Assembly (NCBI GenBank): GCA_003024985.2
Contig: PXIH01S0004054.1
From: Euperipatoides rowelli
Lineage: Eukaryota; Onychophora; Udeonychophora; Euonychophora; Peripatopsidae
DNA: 10,494 bases
Direction: 5' to 3' (one strand)
Shown here piece after piece: positions 7,371 through 10,494 of the stretch (the stretch's first letter is position 1; each line of letters begins with the position of its first letter). The notes under the pieces were generated by a model that had not been told where the DNA came from, did no database searches, and saw nothing but the letters and a program-made list of their open reading frames with translations. The position numbers were made by a program, and so were the translations under genes.

Positions 7371-9719
7371 CTTTGTTTGAACCTTTTTTAAAATGTGAAA
7401 TACAATAAAAAAATCTGCTAAATGTTTTATAAATACGGATATCAAAAAAGCATCGGGGATTTTAAAATTAGGCTATTTTCCATAGTTCAAAGATGACGTA
7501 AGGTATTGCGTCATCCTGCAAATTGGCCTTTAAATCATGACACAAGGAAACATTCTAGTTAAGTATCTTAATCTTTAATACCATCCAGACTAGTGTCAGG
7601 TACCAGTATGGTACAATTTGTCTCCTTTATAAAACATGCACATTATTGTTACAAGTAATTTTGATTCTGAGGTAGCATCCCAATTTCAAGGTTGGTTGTG
7701 ATAATATATCAACTAGGTTATATTCTCCACGATTATAGACCACTTTAAAAGACCAAACTACGATTGCTTAGGTAATATACTGTATGTAAATAGTTTGAGA
7801 CTTTCTTGATGTTTATAAAAGGAGAAGGTAGTATGTTATGTATAAGTTAAACGACTTCAGTATAATGCAGAGACATAATCGGGAACTTAAGGTGGAGTGG
7901 TGACTGCTCATTTTTTAAATCGAGTTTCATTGGAAGCAACCAAGAAAATTTTATCTGATTAAAAAAAATAACATCTAGCATAGAGAGATAACCATCTAAG
8001 TTAAAAGCTTTGCATTATTCATTTACTGTATATATTTTTTCAAAGCATANATAATGGTATGATAACATTCTTTTATTTTATTCAATTTTCAATCTCATTC
8101 ATTCATTATTATACTTTGACTTGTTCACATATTACGGCATATTTTTTTAAAAATATCTATTTACCACAACAGAAAATAGTTTATTTAACTATTTTCTTCT
8201 AATCTAATCTAACCGGCATTTAAACTTTACTAATAAATAGACTAATAAAATGTTTCTTAATTTTATAAGAGAAAAACATACTGTATAATACACAGAAATA
8301 TATACACTGTATATAGCTGACTTTATTTCATTATAGGCAAAGAAACAAAAACATGTAATAAAAAAATATTACAATAGGAAGACACTTGTAATAGAAAAAA
8401 GGACTACTGTATAAAATAACACAAGAGGAAGAGATTTGTGAATTTTCCTACCAACTCGGGAAGACTTTCTAATTGATGTTTTATTTTTTATGTATCTATA
8501 AAACTTGCTAATTTGGCACACTGAACTTAATTAGGCACTCAATAAATGTTGTGTGTAACTGATAAAATAGAAAGTGCTAAAACGTATTTAAAAAATAATG
8601 TACAATCTAATCTTAAAAAGAAAACGCCATGAACAATACTTAAATTGATATCATTTAACCAGTGGATTGAAAAACTAATTCAGATAAAAATATCAGGCTG
8701 CCGAGAATATATGAAACACTTATGTTGCACATTTTTTTTTTCGTCTTTAAAATAGGTTAAATTTTGTTATCAAGAAAAAAATGTTTTTATCAAAAAATAT
8801 TTTACATGTTACTAAACACAAGAAATAACCTTATTGGTTCAAGATTAAAGAGAGATAAGAACAATAGCTTCCCTAAATATTTAAAAGTTATCCACCAATT
8901 ATTATTTGATCACTTTTAGTATACAGGACTTTGTTCTGAAACTAATTAACCTCCAACAACATTATTTCCTTAAAAAATAGTTTTTTTTTTTAAATAGTTG
9001 CAGGTTTGTGTGATGGAAGTTTTAGTTCTAAACATGAAGCATGATTAAAATGATTAAAAAAAAAAAAAAAAGATGCAATAAAACTTTACTTCTAGGACAA
9101 ATTTAAGATTACCAGCTTAGGGTCTAATTAAATCCACTATTTTACAATTAATTTTATTTATTACTTACTAATTTCATTAATTGTAAACCTATAGAATTAT
9201 CAATCCATATACTGTAAATAAATATGTATATCCTGAGAGGATGGATTTTTTTTTTTCAGAATTCTGTAAAGATTACCAAAAGACATAATTAATTCATCCA
9301 AAGCTTTCTTATTCCATATGAGCAATAAAACGTTCCTTAATGAGAAGCATTTAGAATGTACTGTAAAAACGATGTTCTGAAAATAGTGTTGTATAAAAAA
9401 ATATTTGTCTAAGAAATGACAAATTTATTAAATATAAATATATTTTAAAAAACATAATTCAAAATAAATATTTTTAGCAAGAATTATAGATAACTAATTT
9501 GGAAGATCATCATTTAAGGGATTTTGTTACAATAATTACAATGAATTTAATCGTCAATAATGTCTTTTATCAATAGAATTTGAAATAAAATTCTGAGAAA
9601 ATACCGGTACCACAATTAAAAAATTTTCTTTTACTTCCATTTTTGTTTGTTACTTTGTCTGCTGCAAATTATCTGAGCGACCATTTTTAGGCTGTCCAAT
9701 TATTTTTTTTTTTACAAAC
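7371..9719. other. Intergenic stretch, right part
   Basis: A+T-rich without a supported gene. It contains an inverted GATGACG/CGTCATC pair (7492-7515), a GTACCA/TGGTAC dyad near 7601-7615, the 11-bp hairpin at 8171-8197, an undetermined base at 8050, a run of 16 A at 9056-9071 and several TACTGTA words (7778, 8024, 8279, 8405, 9210, 9359). The rightmost part must hold the 3' untranslated region of the minus-strand gene. TTTAAT at 9546-9551 (ATTAAA on the minus strand) and TTTATT at 9424-9429 (AATAAA on the minus strand) are candidate poly(A) signals. Confidence 0.4.
8171..8197. repeat. Perfect 11-bp hairpin
   Basis: AGAAAATAGTT (8171-8181) and AACTATTTTCT (8187-8197) are perfect reverse complements around a 5-base loop TATTT. 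It sits in intergenic sequence with no adjacent gene end. In DNA this A+T-rich such a hairpin may be chance. Confidence 0.4.
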
Positions 9720-9907
9720 TTAATCAGGGGAAGGCATGGCCTTCAACCTTTCAAAAGCTGCTTTTTCCAAAGATTCTCGATGATTAGGATGAGCAATTTT
9801 GATAAGTTCATAAGCCCTCTGTCGTATATTTTTGCCAAAAAGGTATGCAATTCCATATTCTGTTACAATATAATGGACGTGTGCTCGGCTTGTAACAACA
9901 CCAGATC
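9720..9907 (-). CDS. 4-hydroxybutyrate CoA-transferase-like, last coding exon (partial)
   Basis: The minus strand from 9907 to 9720 encodes the C-terminal 61 residues plus stop (TAA, 9722-9720). The acceptor is a long T run followed by AAATTTATAG at 9908. The first two exon bases (GA) complete a Gly codon split by the intron. Residues such as VVTSRAHVHYIVTEYGIAYL, FGKN, RQRAYELIKIAHPNHRESLE and AAFERLK are the strongly conserved C-terminal block of the acetyl-CoA hydrolase/transferase C-terminal domain. Within that family the wording is closest to 4-hydroxybutyrate CoA-transferases, which move CoA between acetyl-CoA and a short hydroxy acid. The catalytic Glu and the N-terminal domain, including any mitochondrial targeting peptide, lie beyond the right edge. 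The protein ends normally after LKAMPSPD, with no frameshift or internal stop, so the exon looks functional. The family is certain; the exact acid substrate is not. The gene is convergent with the small gene on the left. Confidence 0.92.
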
Positions 9908-9957
9908 CTATAAATTTAAAAAAAAAAACATCAATGAAAGAGCAATAATTTAAACTA

Positions 9958-10019
9958 GATTAATTAGATTTAATTTAATTTAATTTAATTAAATCAAATT
10001 AAATTAAATCTAATTAATC
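9958..10019. repeat. Perfect 24-bp inverted repeat of TTTAA units
   Basis: The left arm is 9958-9981 (GATTAATTAGATTTAATTTA then ATTT). The right arm is 9996-10019, its exact reverse complement. The loop is 14 bases. The arms are built of AATTT/AAATT 5-mers. A further direct copy of AGATTTAATTTAATTTAATT follows at 10021-10040. It lies about 50 bases inside the splice acceptor of the minus-strand gene. It could be a self-complementary microsatellite, a small palindromic element, or a foldback in the pre-mRNA. Confidence 0.85.
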
Positions 10020-10041
10020 AAGATTTAATTTAATTTAATTT
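10020..10041. repeat. Direct copy of the TTTAA-repeat arm
   Basis: AGATTTAATTTAATTTAATT at 10021-10040 repeats the sequence found from 9965 in the left arm of the adjoining palindrome. The order is arm, inverted arm, arm, which suggests local duplication by replication slippage or template switching rather than transposition. Confidence 0.7.
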
Positions 10042-10494
10042 GTAAGAAATTTAGAATTTAGTTACTGAATTTATAAAAAGCCATAAAATATGCCATTACT
10101 GCATTTACAGTAAATAAACTACAATTTTTTATCTGGGAATTTACTATTTTGTGGAAGCAAAAAAATAAAATCAATGTAGTTCATTAATCATTATACAAAA
10201 TTAATGAGCATCCTCACTTAACATTTACCTCACCAATGCATATTTGTTATTGTGATGGGGTGTTAGTTACCCAGAAAGGAAAAGGTGAAAAATGTCTTCA
10301 GGACTAAGCCCATCTAAACAAAATGTAACTAATTATGTGATCATGTATGGGATCAATACAAGATAGAATAATTTTGTGCAATCATGAAAGTGGTAAATCA
10401 AAAGCTGAAATAAAATAATGAAACTATATATGATAAGACCTTTTGTCTAATAGTTAAAGGTCAAATGTAACAGATTTTTTAAATTTTTTTATTT

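Larger units (their letters stand above)
9908..10494 (-). other. Intron of the CoA-transferase gene (incomplete)
   Basis: On the minus strand this is the last intron, ending in the acceptor at 9908. The preceding exon would be expected to encode a stretch like GISRIVP ahead of the Gly, and nothing of that kind appears up to 10494. The intron therefore extends beyond the window. Apart from the inverted repeat at 9958-10019 and TACAGTA at 10106-10112 it is plain A+T-rich sequence. Confidence 0.6.

Noticed and set aside
8330-8390. Possible exon after TTATTTCATTATAG
   Set aside because: All three frames close quickly in an A-rich stretch and there is no donor or upstream partner.
10254-10320. 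Minus-strand ATGGGCTTAGTCCTGAAG considered as an earlier CoA-transferase exon or a fourth MITE end
   Set aside because: The translation stops after about 16 residues and does not match the expected GISRIVP region. The similarity to the inverted repeat (ATGGGACTTAGG) is too short.
1-10494. Search for CRISPR arrays, rRNA and bacterial-type operons
   Set aside because: No regularly spaced direct repeats, no rRNA-like segments and no long ORFs; the sequence is plainly eukaryotic.

Overview
The window is A+T-rich (about 70% by eye) animal nuclear DNA. It has spliced genes with GT-AG introns of about 1.5-1.7 kb, AATAAA poly(A) signals, long A/T homopolymer runs and decayed DNA transposons. Two isolated N bases (5649, 8050) mark a draft assembly. 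Nothing bacterial is present. The organism is probably an invertebrate: the right-hand gene is a 4-hydroxybutyrate CoA-transferase-type gene, a family I know from many invertebrates. The small CCTAACC-containing transposon-like repeats and the abundance of TACTGTA remind me of tunicate (Ciona-like) DNA, but that assignment is a weak inference.

Layout: 1-1006 has no gene I can support. From 1007 to 4574 on the plus strand lies the 3' part, or possibly all, of a small gene with three exons (1007-1047, 2756-2854, 4395-4574). It encodes about 100-105 residues of a basic, probably helical protein that I do not recognise, with poly(A) signals at 4662 and 4699. Intron 2 holds a 280-bp non-autonomous DNA transposon (3825-4104) with 37-bp terminal inverted repeats and an apparent 9-bp target duplication. 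It also holds a possible pogo/Tigger-like relic near 3177-3282.

From about 4705 to 9719 there is a 5-kb intergenic stretch without a convincing gene. It contains two further diverged members of the same transposon family (6857-7039, reversed; 7254-7370, forward), a possible hAT-like end (5266-5325), a G+C-rich dyad-rich island (5792-5847) and several short perfect hairpins.

On the minus strand, 9720-9907 is the last coding exon of the CoA-transferase gene; the rest lies beyond the right edge. Its intron starts with a perfect 24-bp inverted repeat (9958-10019). The two genes are convergent and nothing in the sequence links their functions.

I found no new enzymatic or defence system. The best candidates for something undescribed are the short-element family, the unrecognised 100-residue protein and the strong over-use of TACTGTA/TACAGTA.
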